From Lytechinus variegatus (Eukaryota > Echinodermata > Echinoidea > Temnopleuroida > Toxopneustidae), in NCBI RefSeq assembly GCF_018143015.1, contig NC_054753.1, positions 27,235,462-27,299,461 of the forward strand: DNA of 64,000 bases, read 5' to 3'. The position numbers and the translations under genes were made by a program. Positions within the stretch are counted from its first letter, which is position 1, and every line of letters starts with the position of its first letter. Below, in pieces: positions 42,476-56,900 of this stretch. The notes under the pieces were generated by a model that was not told the origin of the DNA, searched no databases, and worked only from the letters and a program-made list of their open reading frames with translations.

Positions 42476-44999
42476 TTGGCGAAGATATTTGTACCTGTGC
42501 AAAACAGCTATAGATTTTTCTATTTACATGGGTAAAAATAATCTATTGATGATAGAGAAATGGGCTTTTACCATAGCCGTTATGTTTGTGGCAATTGTGT
42601 CTTCAGTATTTTAATGAAAATATCAGATGCACCTGTTTGCATGATGAAACAGTAGTAATCAAATAAGACACACAAAAATATAAAAGAAAACAAAATAAAT
42701 ATTTTGCAATAACTTGATGCCTGCAATTTGATGTTGAATTTTTGGTATCATTTATTTAGCATTTGTAAACAATTTGGAACCCAGTGCTCTAGACTCCTTT
42801 TCTAAAAAAAAGGGCTTTAATAGAGACATGAAAATTTGCCTATGTGTAGTGCACTATACAAGAATATTTCATTATTGTTATTATTATTTCAAAGAATGAT
42901 AGATTTTCTCAAACCTTTTCTATAATCAAGAGTCATAATGCTAGGCACCACTCATTTACGCTTTTCACACTGCATTTCCTTAAAACCTGTGTATAGCTTT
43001 GGTAAAGGGTCAATAATGTGATTGATAATCGAATATCATCTATGACAGTCTTACTGAAGCATAGAGACCGTTTGATATTTTTCCAACTGCACTTCTCTGA
43101 GAAAATTTCAAATATTCAAATCTTGAATATATAGCGCCCTCTCTCGGCGATGCTTGTTTTAAATTTAAAAAATGGGCATTCAAGCACTTTTTAGTGATTA
43201 GATATCCAAAAGTTACAGACAAAGAACATATCTTGAAAGTTTCAGCCCATTCCATGATTTGGAATAGGATTTAATTGAAAGACAAAAACACACAGATATT
43301 TTAATTTGATCGGGTGACCCGATCAAGTTAAATTTCCATGTAAAATCGCAAAATTTATCCTGTAAAACACATTTTCATTTCATATCCTCCACATCATAAC
43401 TGTTATAGGGCATATCCATTCATATTAGCTAGCAATGAATTGGAATAGTGATAGGTGCATTTTGGTGGATTTACCAAATCTATACACAAGCTTTAACCCC
43501 TAGCACCACCATATTAAAGGCGGCTAACCCTGCTTTTTTTCAGGGCCAGATAGTACCATTCTATTAACTGTGCTAGCCCACTTTGCCAAAACAGTTTGAA
43601 AACGAAAGGAGCTAAGCTTAACCTCAGGATATTGATGGGGCTTAGACCCCCCCCCCCCCCTAGCCCCACCAGTTTCCTGGGGTTAAAGAAAAAAAAGTGT
43701 GGTGTGAAAAGCATAATTATGTATCAGTTTCAGTGTCAAAATATGTGGCATTGTTACTGCTCTGTTCATAGAGGCTGCAATAATTCACACAAAGTGGAAA
43801 AAAATGTCACAAGTGTATGCGATTTTGGAGTTCTCTTGAATTCCTTTATTTCGTAGTCATATCAATAGATTTTAGATATCATGTCACAGAATATGCTGTT
43901 TCTTGCACTGCATTGACTTCCGTAGCATTAGGACCCCTTCCAAATCCGGCGGCAATATAATAGAGGTGCTCGGAAAAGACTGGGACTTTTGTTTCAGTGA
44001 GTTATGTAGTATTTTTTTCTTTGGTAAATGATCTTTAGAATGAATTTGTTATTCCTCATTGCGCTCTGTCGATCGCTTATTCCAATCACCTAGCGTAAAG
44101 GCAAGTCTGGTATTATTTCAGCAGAGATTCAGACTCATGACTACCCTTTCATAGGAAATGTGTTCAATCCACCAGCCTGTCATTAGCAATATCCTCGCAC
44201 GGACCGTTCTCTATGCGCACTTTGATGCGAAAGTTAAGCGCACTGTATCTATTCCACGAATCGTCCCCTCTGTTACGTTGCCCACTGTGGGGTAAATAAT
44301 GAACTTCAAGAAAATATACAGAAACGGGATGAAACTTTGGAACCTGAACTTTTTAATGAAGTCACTGGTAAATAATTTGCTCTCCTTGTAGGTGCACTTA
44401 TTGCTGGTTTAAATTTTTTTTTCTTTAAATGCATTTTCTGCAAAAGTAACTTTCGCATCGATGTGGGCAGAGGACGGTTGATGGTGCATGCGACGATATG
44501 TTCAATCCACCAGCCCATCATTAGCAATATGAAACCATCAGTGTAGTCGCCGATTTTCATCTTGTGCCAACCGAGTACAAATTTGCAAATATTGACCTTT
44601 CTGTGTAATAATCGATTGAGGGCTGATGTAAATGTATACAGTTTATTTATGTTAGTAGGCATTGGAATTAACTGCCATGTCTACACAATTTCTGGTCATA
44701 AATCTTTGTGAATATATTGAGAACTATTGTAAATACTTGTATTATTTTTATTTTGTATATTGTTGAAATGTAATGTCATATTTGTGTAAGAATATGTATA
44801 GTTTTTGTACAGTGTAGATGATAATTTATGAAAATTAGATACGACAGATGAGCTAAAATTAGATACAATATTTGATACAATGAATTGTGTGAGGATTCTG
44901 TGTTATTTCGATGTACTAGTAAGTATGCATAAGTCAGATAATTACTGAAGGCAAAGCATTTAAGACAAGGGCTCCATAACACAATAGCATGCGTTTTAT
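42476..44999. other. Intergenic between the convergent genes, no gene recognised
   Basis: AT-rich DNA with a short C run near 43650. The words GTTCAATCCACCAGCC and CATTAGCAATAT occur near 44162 and 44498. The open frame on the minus strand at 44306-44662 has no recognisable domain. Confidence 0.5.
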
Positions 45000-45360
45000 C
45001 ATCATCACCATTATCATTGACATCTTATTTCATCTCTATCATCAATAGTATGTGTCTTCTCATCATCACTGGCATCTTCAGCATCACTAATCAGTATTGT
45101 GTCTTTATCATAAGCATGTGTTTTATCTTCATCATTATCATCATCGTCGTCATCACAATCATTCATCATCATCTCCTTAATTTCATTATCATCATCTCTT
45201 TTCATCATCATCATCACATCGGCACCTCTTTCTTCATCATGCATCAATATTATCAATGGCATGTATCGTCATATTATCATCATTGTTGGCATTAACTTTT
45301 ATCAATCCTCAAAATCAATAGCATCATCATGTACCTTTCATCATTACGCCTACCACCATC
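45000..45360. repeat. Imperfect (ATC)n microsatellite
   Basis: Scattered CAT/ATC triplets with interruptions, leading into the ordered array at 45655. Confidence 0.85.
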
Positions 45361-45654
45361 AGTATCACTTTCATCATCAGTATCCACATATTCATTGCTA
45401 CCATTAGTCTGCATATACAGACCCTGATGAAACTTTAAATCAACAAGTGGGTCTTCACGCAAGACTTGCACAAAGACACCTTTTGCTAATTTTAGTCCAG
45501 TCAGGGCCTCTACGCTGCAAATCAATACCACTTTCCACAACTGAAGGGCTTGTATGGTGAATTACTGTATCGTCACTTCCATGATAACTATCATCGTCAG
45601 AAACCTAATTTTCAATGCACAATCATCGTGGTCACCATCACGACTTAGTCGCCA

Positions 45655-46340
45655 CAACATCATCTCCATCATCAATACCTCCATTTTATGCTATCACTAA
45701 AATCACCTCTATTATCTTCATCAGTGTCGCCATCACTATCATCACCACGTGATCAATACCTCCATATTATGCTATCACTAAGAATCACTATTATCTTCAT
45801 CAGTGTTGCCATCACTATCATCACCACAACATCATCAATACCTCCATATTATGCTATCACTAAAAATCACCATTATTATCTTCATCAGTGTCGCCAACAC
45901 TATCATCACCACAGCATCATCAATCAATTCCTCCATATTATGCTATCACTAAAAATCACCACTATTATCTTCATCAGTGTCGCCATCACTATAATCACCA
46001 CAGCATCGTCATCTCCATCATCAATACTTCCATTTTATGCTATCACTAAAAATCACCGCTATTATCTTCATCAGTGTCGCCATCACTATCATCACCACAA
46101 CATCATCAATACCTCCATTTTATGCTATCACTTAAAATCACCACTATTATCTTCATCAGTGTCGCCATCACTATCATCACCACGTGATCAATACCTCCAT
46201 ATTATGCTATCACTAAAAATCACTATTATCTTCATCAGTGTTGCCATCACTATCATCACCACAACATCATCAATACCTCCATTTTATGCTATCACTTAAA
46301 ATCACCACTATTATCTTCATCAGTGTCGCCATCACAATCA
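45655..46340. repeat. ATC-rich minisatellite, about 8 units of 80-93 bp
   Basis: The word TTATCTTCATCAGTGT(C/T)GCC recurs near 45712, 45791, 45875, 45966, 46059, 46145, 46225 and 46312, each followed by ATCACTATCATCACC and ATTATGCTATCACTA or variants. The plus-strand 203-codon open frame across it is a by-product. Confidence 0.9.
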
Positions 46341-47859
46341 TCGTCAAACGGACTTGCAATCATTATCACCTATCAGTTACATCAACAACACCACCATCTT
46401 CTCCATCCGCATCCCATCAAAATAAAGAGGTCTTTTTACAAGTGTTCATTGGTAAAAGGAATCCTCTTCCTGTCAATTTTTACAAAAGAATTTATAAAAC
46501 ACTATTTACATGTTCCATACAAAACTGAAATGATGATCACAGAAATAGGTGCATAAACATAATACAAAACAGAAATACAAGTACTTCACATTTCTTGCAC
46601 CATCTTTTCCCCTGTCTTAAGGAAAGGAATGAATTTGCAAAAATTTTAAATGAAGACATTTGATAAGCATCTCTTTTGGTTTACAAATAATAAAGGGACC
46701 CAAAAATCTAAGTATAATTGTATCCTGTTTTGAATTATCATTGAGAAACAATATAGTGTTTGATTACCAAAGACAAATAAAAAAGGCAGTTTTCATTATA
46801 AAGTGGTCGAAACTATGGTACACACAGATATTATGCATGAATTAATGCTCCTTCAAAAAGAAAATAAATATCCTTGCTATGTTTTTCTCTTATCACTCAC
46901 ATGCAATAAGTTGTACTGTATTTTGGAGAAGAATTCTTTGGAGTACCTTTTAAACATTTAGAGCTTATACAAAAAAGGGAAAATTTCCCACTATAATTTA
47001 CTTTACCTTTTAATAACTGCTCAAATTTACAACAGTAACCCATTTAGCTGTTAAAGTTGCTTTGAAATGCCTGATAATAGGCAAATAATTAGAGTAAGGT
47101 TCATAATTAGTACTTTCACATTACAAAAGAAATTTGGTCCATACGCAATATTCTTAGCAAGAAAAAGGCAATGAAATCTACCATCATTAAAACATACATA
47201 TTCATCAACCTTACAAATGTGTCATTCTTGCTCTAACTTGCAAAGTTATTAGAAAATTTGCATGAAACATAAATGAAATTTGAATACAACTTATCATCTG
47301 TAAAAACCTGTATTGGAATCTTTTAAGTTCGAACACATTCTGTAAATGTGAAATACCTTTATGAAATATGTTTCTTCTTGAAACATACTCCTTTTTGTTA
47401 TGAAATATTTCCCATCTTGAGTCTGGGAAATTCATGGTTTCATAAATGCACACTGAATTTGATCCGATACTTCAAAGCAAACAAATTATTTCAAAACTCA
47501 CCAGAATTCATTAGACTCTTTGACTAATCTTCCGTTGTTTCCATACGTTTTCATCCTAACACTACATTCTTCTTCGAGCAATAAAACAAAAAAAATATAT
47601 GAGCTTTTAAATGGGTCATTCCAATAAAAAGCAAATGCAAAAAGAAAGCACCTTTAACACTTGTATATGTCAGAATTGACAAACACAAAATTGCATAATC
47701 TTATCAGAACAGAATATCAAAATTACGGTACTCTGGATCTGCAGACACCTTTCCTTGCATTGGAGGTCTAGAGATATAGCACGTCCTTGACTCTTTATTC
47801 TGAATCTTTAGTCATTTGATCACTTCATTAACTGTTCATTAATGATGATAGAGTTTGTC
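46341..47859. other. Downstream flank of the TCF19-like gene
   Basis: AT-rich with no repeat family recognised. On the minus strand an AATAAA (complement of 47794-47799) lies about 60 bases after the TCF19-like stop codon and is a plausible poly(A) signal. Confidence 0.5.
47794..47799 (-). promoter_or_regulatory. Candidate poly(A) signal of the TCF19-like gene
   Basis: AATAAA on the minus strand about 60 bases past the stop codon. This is the nearest consensus hexamer; more distal ones exist, so usage is uncertain. Confidence 0.4.
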
Positions 47860-47982
47860 TCACTTTTTCAACTTCTTGGGTTTGCATCCACAGAAAAACT
47901 GATAGTCCGCTTGTTTGACCTTGTTGTAATCGCACCCAGCACATGTCACGTGAAACCAGTTGTCGCAGTCATCGCATTGGAC
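47860..47982 (-). CDS. tcf19: TCF19-like exon 7 (PHD finger, stop)
   Basis: It encodes VQCDDCDNWFHVTCAGCDYN, KVKQADYQFFCGCKPKKLKK and stops at TGA (complement of 47860-47862). CxxC, H, CxxC and CxC ligands complete the C4HC3 finger. Acceptor GTTTTCAG. Confidence 0.96.
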   Translation of the reverse strand, partial: VQCDDCDNWFHVTCAGCDYNKVKQADYQFFCGCKPKKLKK

Positions 47983-50900
47983 CTGAAAACAAAACAATAC
48001 ACAAGCAATTATTATTGAATTACACACAGGAGGTACTTTTTGAAGAGTTCTAAGGCATGGCAGAGTGCATTAGGGCTGTTTCAAAGGCAACAAATGTGTA
48101 TGATTATTCTGATGCTCGATGTGGAGCCTTGTTATTCGATAACCCATCCTCATCCGGGGGGGGGGGGAGGGGCACTTCCATTGACGAGTGGATACCAGGC
48201 GCAACCATGGGGCTTCGAAAAGCACTCTTAAAAAGTATTTTCCATATTCTAAAAATATTTTCTTCTCTTATTTCCTCTGTTTAATGTTATTCAACTGCTT
48301 AAAAAGTAATCAAAGGGATAAATCCCCCCTGTTCTTGGAGTAATATAAACTAACAGTGACACAACATTTGCTCCTGTGACAACTGCTCCGGTCTTAATTA
48401 TTACATCAAAGGGCATAGCGTTAGAGGTTGGAATGGAATATAGTTTTTGGTTAAGAATAATGTAAAGATCAAGACTAAGGTTTATTTAGTCTTGGAGGAT
48501 AGGTTTTATGTTTGGCGTAACATGCAGATTTTCCATCAGAGCAATTATTGCCGGAGCGAATGTTATCAAAACTAACATTTATTTCAGGAAAAAGCAATGT
48601 CAAGCTAGTACAGGGTCTTGCAACTCGACTTGTATTTAATCACAAAAATGTGTTTTGTGATCTATTACGAAATTTGTGTCGTGAAGCTAAAGTTTCTTCA
48701 TTTCTACAAAACATCTTGAACAAATCATTGTCTCAAAGATAATACATTTGTTTGATTGCAACTTTACAATGTTATTGACGTCAAAATGTTTTAGACATGC
48801 AGTTTGGATGGTGCATGTAAACTTGATTCATGGTACAGAACTCAAAGTGAAACCCCAAGCCCAAGGAGAGAATAAATCTTAAGAGGAAAGGGTAAAATGA
48901 GAGGAGCAAAATATAAGTAGTTTGATCAAACTCTGTTATAGAATAAGAGAGTTATGGAATTTTGAAAAAGTCTTCCAGTACTTTTGATTAGGATTCTCAA
49001 AATGGCAAACATGTTTTTTAAATTTTGTGGAAAACTCTTATTTGTTTTGTGCACACATTTTTAGATTTTCCCACATTATTCTTCAAGTTGCATTTGCCTC
49101 CTTCTAAGCACAACATATCTTGTGGATTTGAGAATCCCTCTAGAAAGTTTTGCAAAACTTTTCAAACTTCCATAACTCTCTTTTTTAATAACCGATTTTC
49201 ATAAAGCGTGTTTGAAATTGCGCCTCTTATTTTACTCTCTCCATTCTCTCCTTAATTTTTGGCTTCCTTTAATTCCTCAAAGTACTAAATTCCAGTAACA
49301 CTGTGATCAAATCATTCTATCAGATATGGAGCAATGCTCACCCATGTCACTGTGCGATCTTTAGGTCGATAACATTTAGCCGCAGAACAAGGCTGGGAGT
49401 TGTATTCTACATCATCATCATCATTCTTGGGGGCAGCCGCTCTCTTCTTCCGGACACCTTGTGTAGCAGTAGCACTCTCTCCTGCACATTGAGATAAGCA
49501 AAGAAAAAACAAAAAGACCTTGCAGTAATCTGCGATACCTACTTTACAGCCAGCAAGCTAGAATTATGATACGTTTGGTAACACAGCTTACAGATCAGCT
49601 AGCATGTCATAATAATAATAATAATAATTATCACCCATATCAGACATCTGAGCTGGTCATTTACAAAACCGTATTGCCCTACATTTCCTGAATATCGGGA
49701 AGGGTAGGTATATTGTTTGTATTTTCCTCGGTCTCAATGCGCGTATTTACTTTGCATGCAGAGACGCAAAATATACTTTTGTATTTTCCCTGGTCTCACA
49801 TCCGGGCATTTGTGGATGCGTATAAAGAGATACGCTTCATAAGGATCTGCGCACCAACAACATACGTCATAATAAAGACAACGCTGGATCCGAGCGCTTG
49901 CAAGTACGTCATAATGGTAAAGTGCAGAGCCTAGACCGATATTAACATGACACAATAGAACTCTATTTTAAAAAGAAATATCCCCATTATCATGATTTTT
50001 GCTCTAGATATCTGATTTGGATGATAATAAAAATATTGACTAGCTTTTCTTTCGGGGAACATCAAATATATTGCCCTTAAATGACCCATATTGCCCTCGT
50101 CTAAAGACTCGGGCCAATATGATTCTTTTGCTGGCAATATATTTGATGTTCCCCTCAAGGCCAGTCAATATTATATGATTATACTTAAAATAATAATAAC
50201 AATAATAATGATAATAATAATTTGCTTATAAGTGCTTTACACTTACTTCATCAGAAGCCTCTAAAGTGCTCTACAGTAATGTTGATGAAACCCTTTATCC
50301 TTTGACACAGGCTAATACTTGACAAATGGAAGGTCTACAATTGCAAGTTTACATGTGTGTAAAATACAAGTGAAAACCAAACTAGTTATTACCTTTCTTT
50401 TTATCTGTGTGCTTAGGCTCGGACTTGGAAGATGCAGCATTTTTAGGTGGTCTCCCTCGAGACGATCTTGACGACCCTGCTTTACTCTTGACTGAATCCG
50501 AATCCGAGGTGTCTAAACTTTTACATATTGAATCAAGCTGACGGTGTAAGTTGGAGTTTTCTTCACCTCCGCTATCTGAAAAGAAGAATATAGAAATAAA
50601 GTGATTTACATTTCATGATTGATGGTATTAATGAAGAGCGCGTCGTCGGGTACGTCGTGGTCTAGCGGTTCTGATTCTTGCCTTTCAAATATTTTTTCCT
50701 TCAGCAATAAATTTATTCACACTGTGCTGCACTCGACCCAGGTGAGATGAATGGGTATCCGGAAGGATTATTTCCTTGAATGCATCAGTGCTGAAAGGCA
50801 GCTCGAGCTAATGCCAGGGTAATAATAAAAACAATGCACCTCGGAATAGGTGACACTATATAAATAAATATATAATTATTATCATAATCATTAAGAGCAG

Positions 50901-53900
50901 TAATCGAATTCACACTACCCTGCTCACATGAAAAAGTGAGACCAACATTTTGCTGTGGTTTAGAAAGGCTGAGAAAATTTAAAGCAAAATTTTGAATGGA
51001 CGTTGACATGTGTAAGGGTGTCACAAGCACAGCCTATCTTTGATGGCAGCATTATCAAGACAATCTCCAAGGCTCCGATATTCGTCAATCAATGACACAG
51101 ACAATTTAGAAAGATGATGAGATGTACCTGATTCTAACTCGAACTCAAAAGTGTCCTCAGCTCCCTTGCTTGTTGAAGCACCCTGCCTAGCATCCTTCCC
51201 GGACACAGGTGCACCCTCCGTCTTCCGACTGCTGTCACCCTGTCCCCTGCCTCTCCCCCTACCACGCCCTAATCCTCTACTACTTCCTCTTCCTCGACCA
51301 CTCAGTGTGCTTGCCCTTCCACGCGCCGCTCCAATCACGGCAGCCCTACCCCGCCCTCTCTTCAGCCTCCCTCTCGAGGAATCTGGCTTTGTTGAGGTTT
51401 GGGTATTCTCCTCCTCTTTCAAAGTCTCATTTTCACTGTCTTGGAGGAACGAGGCAGGCGTGGAATCAACCCTAGTCTTTCCCTTCTCTCCCGCCATCTT
51501 CGCACCGCTCTCCGAGTCGTCCTCGTGGATACTGTTCTGAAGGAACGGAGGAGGGATACTGGCAGCTCTGTTGGCAGTTTGCGACGTTGGCGAGGTGACG
51601 TTGCTGTCCGGTGGGTGGAGGATACGGGTTTTCTTGGACACTTTGGGGGAATCTTTCCGTCTCCTCTTTGTTGGGGTATTCTCGCCATCCTCGGTGCAGT
51701 CTTCTTCCACAGGGGCATATACAAGCTTTCATGAAGAAATACAAAACATACAAATGGTTTAACACTCACAAATAAATAATACTGAATAACGCATTTGTTG
51801 TAATAACAATGATGTAAATTTCTTTCAATCTTACGCACTTTATATATATTCATTTTTGTATCTGTGTATATATTTTGTATAAATGTTTTTATGGGAGATA
51901 AACTGGTTTGATTTAAATGTTCCCTAAGCCTTGCTTAACCAACAAACAAGATACCACCCCACCCCCCTGGCCCATCCATAACCCCCCCACACACACACAC
52001 ACACACACAGGGAAATGAATTACAGGTGTAACTGCTTATGGTACATTTAATATCTTGGAACCAGAGAATTTCTTTTTACTTGGAAGTATTTATTAAATTT
52101 ACACAACATGCTGTGCATAACCTGGTTTAACCTCAACTTAAGTGATTATTGAACTAATAGAAGGTTAACTATAAAAGCAATTGTGCCTTAAATCTGAAGA
52201 TACAAAGAATCAATCAACTGGGGAGTGTTTCATCAACATTTCCATGCAACAAGTTGTCAGGTCTGACAACTTTCCTTGAGAATGATTTGATGAGTCCCTG
52301 TTACCATGGTAACTGTCGGATAAAACAGTACTTGTTGGATAAAAGGGCCGACAAGTCCTATCACAAAATGCACCCCAGATCAATAAAAATGCTAAAAACA
52401 CACACACAAAGGTATAGGCCTATATTCTGAAGTCAGGTTTAACTTAGACCATGGTCTCACTATGTGCTAAAATTATGAGAAGACAAAAGTATCACAATTT
52501 TTATTATATTGTACGTTTCTTAAGTTTACGGTGCTCTTTCCTGATTCATCAATGGTGGAGACAATGATCTATTTATACTTCCTAGACAATAATGAATGAT
52601 CTTAAGAGCCAAATGAGGAGAAATATGATATCTCTACTGTTACTGATTTATGTAACATTTGGCCATCCATACTTAAACCACAACTTTAAACCCGAGTTTA
52701 AGTTAAACCCAACTTCAGAATACGGGTCATAGTCTCACCCTGAATCTAAATTCTGAGGTCTCCTGTTCAGCAAAGGTACCTTGCTTGACTTGGACCCCTC
52801 TAAGATGTCCAAGGGTCAGGGTGTCTCCTTCTTTCAGGGGAACTTTCGTCTGCGACGAGATCTTAAAGGAAGACAAGATATTGAGACAAAATAGTTGACT
52901 CAACTCACTACTTCAAACATATTTTGCAAAAACATGGTTATTACATTAGTACAGATACATGATCATTATAGAATGTTTTGTTGTTGTTGTTATTTTGCTA
53001 TGGAATCAGGTTATAAAGTAAAGTGAGGGGGGGGGGGTTACAGAAAATATTCCGCAAGCTACCTACAAATACAGTCACAATCTTTGATACCGAAATGGAA
53101 GGAATAAACATTCAAGTTTTGTTCAGACATAGCAACAACAACTATAACAAAAAACAAATCTAAAAATGTGGCATTTTTTAAGTATCAAAGTATTCAGTCA
53201 TAAGGAGACAAATGTAAAAAATGCATAATATAGGGTGGCATAGTAGTCTAATGGTTCTGATCCCCCTCTTTCAATCAGAGGATTGTGAGTTTGAATAGAC
53301 AAGTTCGTAATTACTTCATGGGCAATTTTGGTCAAATGACCTTTCATTTCTTTCATCATGATAGGCAGATTTCAAAGCAAGATATTACGTAAGCTTGCCT
53401 TACATAGCAGGATGAAGAAATTGAATAGACCAGGTGACTAGAATAGCACACAATGCACTTAATGAAGGTATTTGTTGCATTCCTACTTTGAATGCATATC
53501 TTAGCATGTTGCACAATGTACTTTACGAACTGTGAAATACCAGTCGTTCGTGGAAGCATTGTTGTTTTTTGTGGATGTAAATGAAAACGACAATTCAAAA
53601 GAATATATGAATAATCATGACATCAAAGTTGGTGCTTATCTCATTAGATTTTAAAGCACCATGTCACTTTAGTACAAATGACCTTCTTCTGATCATGCGT
53701 AGAATCTTGATCATGCGCAGAAAGGAACTACGAACTGGCTTATCCAAAGCAAGGTATTTCTTTGTTTCCAATGTGTTCCTTACGCAGGATATTCACACAT
53801 TTCGCTGTGCTCAACCCGTAATTTGGGAATTCTTGGAGGATTAATTTCCTGAACGTACTGTGTGCTGGAAACGGCAGCTCGGGCTTAAGCTGGGATAATA

Positions 53901-56900
53901 CTAAAAGCGTGCCTCGAAATGAAATATATCTAGATCAATGGTGCTACAGCTGTACATACAGTACTTGCTTATTATTGTCCTTAAAGGTAAATTCCAGTTT
54001 TGGTAACGATCTCAAAATGACTTTTTACAGAATCTAATATCATGACCACCCAGGTGTCTGTTTGTATGAATACAAAATATGCGCCAAAGGATTCTGGGAG
54101 AAATTGTGTAATTGCTGAGAAATAAGCAAAATAAGCGCGGATTCGGTCACTTCCGTCGGGTCTTTATTCCAGCAATAATAATACACTGTCCCATGTGTGC
54201 CTATCTGTGTTGGTGATCTTCAGTGTGAACGTTTTTGAGCGTAGATTTCAAGATTTCACAAAGTTAAGTTTATGTAACTGTACCAGATCTAGATCCTCGC
54301 TGATATACTGACAATTAAAGGACAAGTCCACCCCAACAAAAACTTGATTTGAATAAAAAGAGAAATGTTCAACAAGCATAACACTGAAAATTTCATCAAA
54401 ATCGGATGTAAAATAAGAAAGTTAGGGCATTTTAAAGTTTCGCTTATTTTCAACAAAACAGAAATGTGAACGAGCCAGTTACATCCAAATGAGAGAGCTG
54501 ATGACATCACTCACTATTTCTTTTGTATTTTATTATATGAAATATTTTTATTTTCTCGTCATTGTCATATGAAATGAAGTTTCATTCCTCCCTGAACACG
54601 TGTAATTCCATTATTTTAACAGTTTGTGCTTCAGGCAATGAGGTCCTAATCATCAAATTTGTAAAAATTGAAATATTGTATAAGCCTGGTTTCAAACAAT
54701 AAAAAACAAAAGAAATAGTGAGTGAGTGACATCATCGACTCTCTCATTTGGATGTAACTGGCTCGTTCATATAACTATTTTGTTGAAAATAAGCGAAACT
54801 TTGAAATGTCATAACTTTCTTATTTTACATCCGATTTTGATGAAATTTTCAGCACTGTGCTTGTCTGATTTTTCTCTATTGATTCAAATCAACATTTTTC
54901 TGAGGTGGACTTGACCTTTACGCCTGGTTTTACAGACTTTCTCATGAAATCAGTGTTTACTGTAACTACTGGCATTTCTCTTTAATCTGTCTTTGCACCA
55001 AAATGTTCATACCTTAATATCATTGACAAATGTTCCATTCAGGCTTTTGTCTAATACATAGAGTATTGGACTTTGGTTCTCATCCATCTCCATAAGGATC
55101 TCAACATGTTGGCGAGAGATGAGCCTGGTGTGAACAGAAGAATCTACGAAACAGTCCACCTCTGAAGTATTCCTTCCTATGATGGTCCTGGGCTTGGTTA
55201 GTCTGTTCACATAAGAAAATAATATCAGAAGAGCAACATGCCATTATTCATTGTTGACTGTTCAGTTCACTCTTGTAAACTGATTGATGGGGGGGGGAGC
55301 AGACCTTACTACGGCAGCCTAACATGCAATGTTTACATGTAGGTTTGAGTTTTGCACAAAAGTCCTCGAAAAGTGATGTGTCTTTTTTAATCCCCAATCT
55401 GTTAACAAATCATGAAATTTAAAAAAAAATCATTTGAGGCTTTGCCTTATTAATGCTTCCTGCACAATACAGTGTATCTAGACAGGAATAACTGTTGTTT
55501 CTGGATATTTATTCAACAATTTCTGACATTTTACTAATCACTATCTTCCCCATTCAGTACTTTAGTGCGAGCTTCCATTGGTACTAATGTCAGCCCAATT
55601 CGGGCCTATAATGTTTTTTGTTCCATTTTACTAGTTCTAAATGAAAAAAATATTATTTTGACAATGGTCCACATTTTTCTTAGATTATACTCTTTCTTTT
55701 GATACTATTGATTTTCGAATATTGAAAATATATGTTAACAATGTTTTATTTCTTACTTTAGAAAATTGATTGCCGGAGATGAAAAACTAGCAGCAGAGTC
55801 TGTCATGTTTGTAGTTCGGCTTTCATTGAGGCTTTTCAATGAATAGACTTTTTGATATCCAGGCCAATCAACATGTATGTGATTGATTGGTGATTTTTTT
55901 TTACCTGATTGCTAAGAAAGCGTGATTTATTGGTGATTTTTTTTTACCTGATTGCTAAGAAAGCATGAATGGTTGTAAGCAAGCAACCAGAGGACCGACG
56001 GCTTAAGGTCCCCTCCGAAGGACCTGGTACTGAGGATTAATGCCTTACCAAAGGGCATTAGCACACCAAGTGGGAATCGAACCTGGGTCACCGGAATACG
56101 AATCCCCCGCTCTACCGACTGAGGTATCGCGCCTCCTTGTGAGCGACAAGTTCTGATTGTTCGCACATAAACAAATTCAAGATATAGAGATGAGGGCAAC
56201 ACAGCGACATAAATTGTGATTTATAGCGACCAGTAAAGATGTCTATAGTGATGCCATGATGAAATCATTTACGATGGCAATTTACGATGCCCAACGAAAG
56301 GATTGAGGATGACTGTGTTTTGATCATTATTTGAAACGAATTAGTGCTAACTGCAGTCTAACTAAGGTACAAAATTTCTCATATATTTTCTCTTATCAAG
56401 ATGGATGCAAGTTTAAAACAAAAAAGTGATATTTATTAACAAAATACAATCTGAAAGTCGGGTAGCCACAGAAGGTTTTAAGATCCAATGTGGGAAAAGT
56501 TCCATGCACCTAGCCATGATGCTAGGTCCATATGAATCATAAAATGATTATAAGAATAATTATTTACAATCAATACCGGTATTTACATTTTATCATTTAA
56601 TAATAAACATTTTTAATCTATGATTTTTTTTTCAAAACGACACTTCCAAATCCAGCGATTTGCGTGCTGTCGCCAAGCGGAAGACAAAGAAATCAAGATG
56701 GCGACGTAAACACGGAAGTAAGCTCTTTCCATCTTTTCAAAACAAATCTCTCATTTTTTTAATGAATTCTTCTTTAAAAATGAAATCAATATCGCTGAAA
56801 TGTTGGAAATGAAGTTGGACCCCATGTACATGTTTTAGGGCTAGATCTTTTAGAGGGAAAGTAGAATTCTCGGGGGCGAAAGTTTCTGGTTTTGTACCCG

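Larger units (their letters stand above)
52862..55012. other. TCF19-like intron 2
   Basis: It contains a palindromic MITE (54317-54919), a SINE body (53795-53925), a SINE head (53232-53310) and a G run near 53027. No exon was seen. Confidence 0.6.

Noticed and set aside
44306..44662. 118-codon minus-strand open frame
   Set aside because: No recognisable motif, no splice or promoter evidence; part of its sequence is repeated nearby (44162 and 44498), which points to a repeat.
45292..45540. 82-codon minus-strand open frame with an ordinary-looking composition
   Set aside because: It has an acceptor-like upstream TTTGCAG but no donor, no neighbours in phase and no recognised domain; it lies inside ATC-rich repeat territory.
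45688..46299. 203-codon plus-strand open frame
   Set aside because: Translation of the ATC-rich minisatellite.
51151..51540. Plus-strand Pro/Leu-rich open frames opposite TCF19-like exon 4
   Set aside because: Shadows of the RG-rich coding strand; exon 4 fits splice phases on the minus strand.
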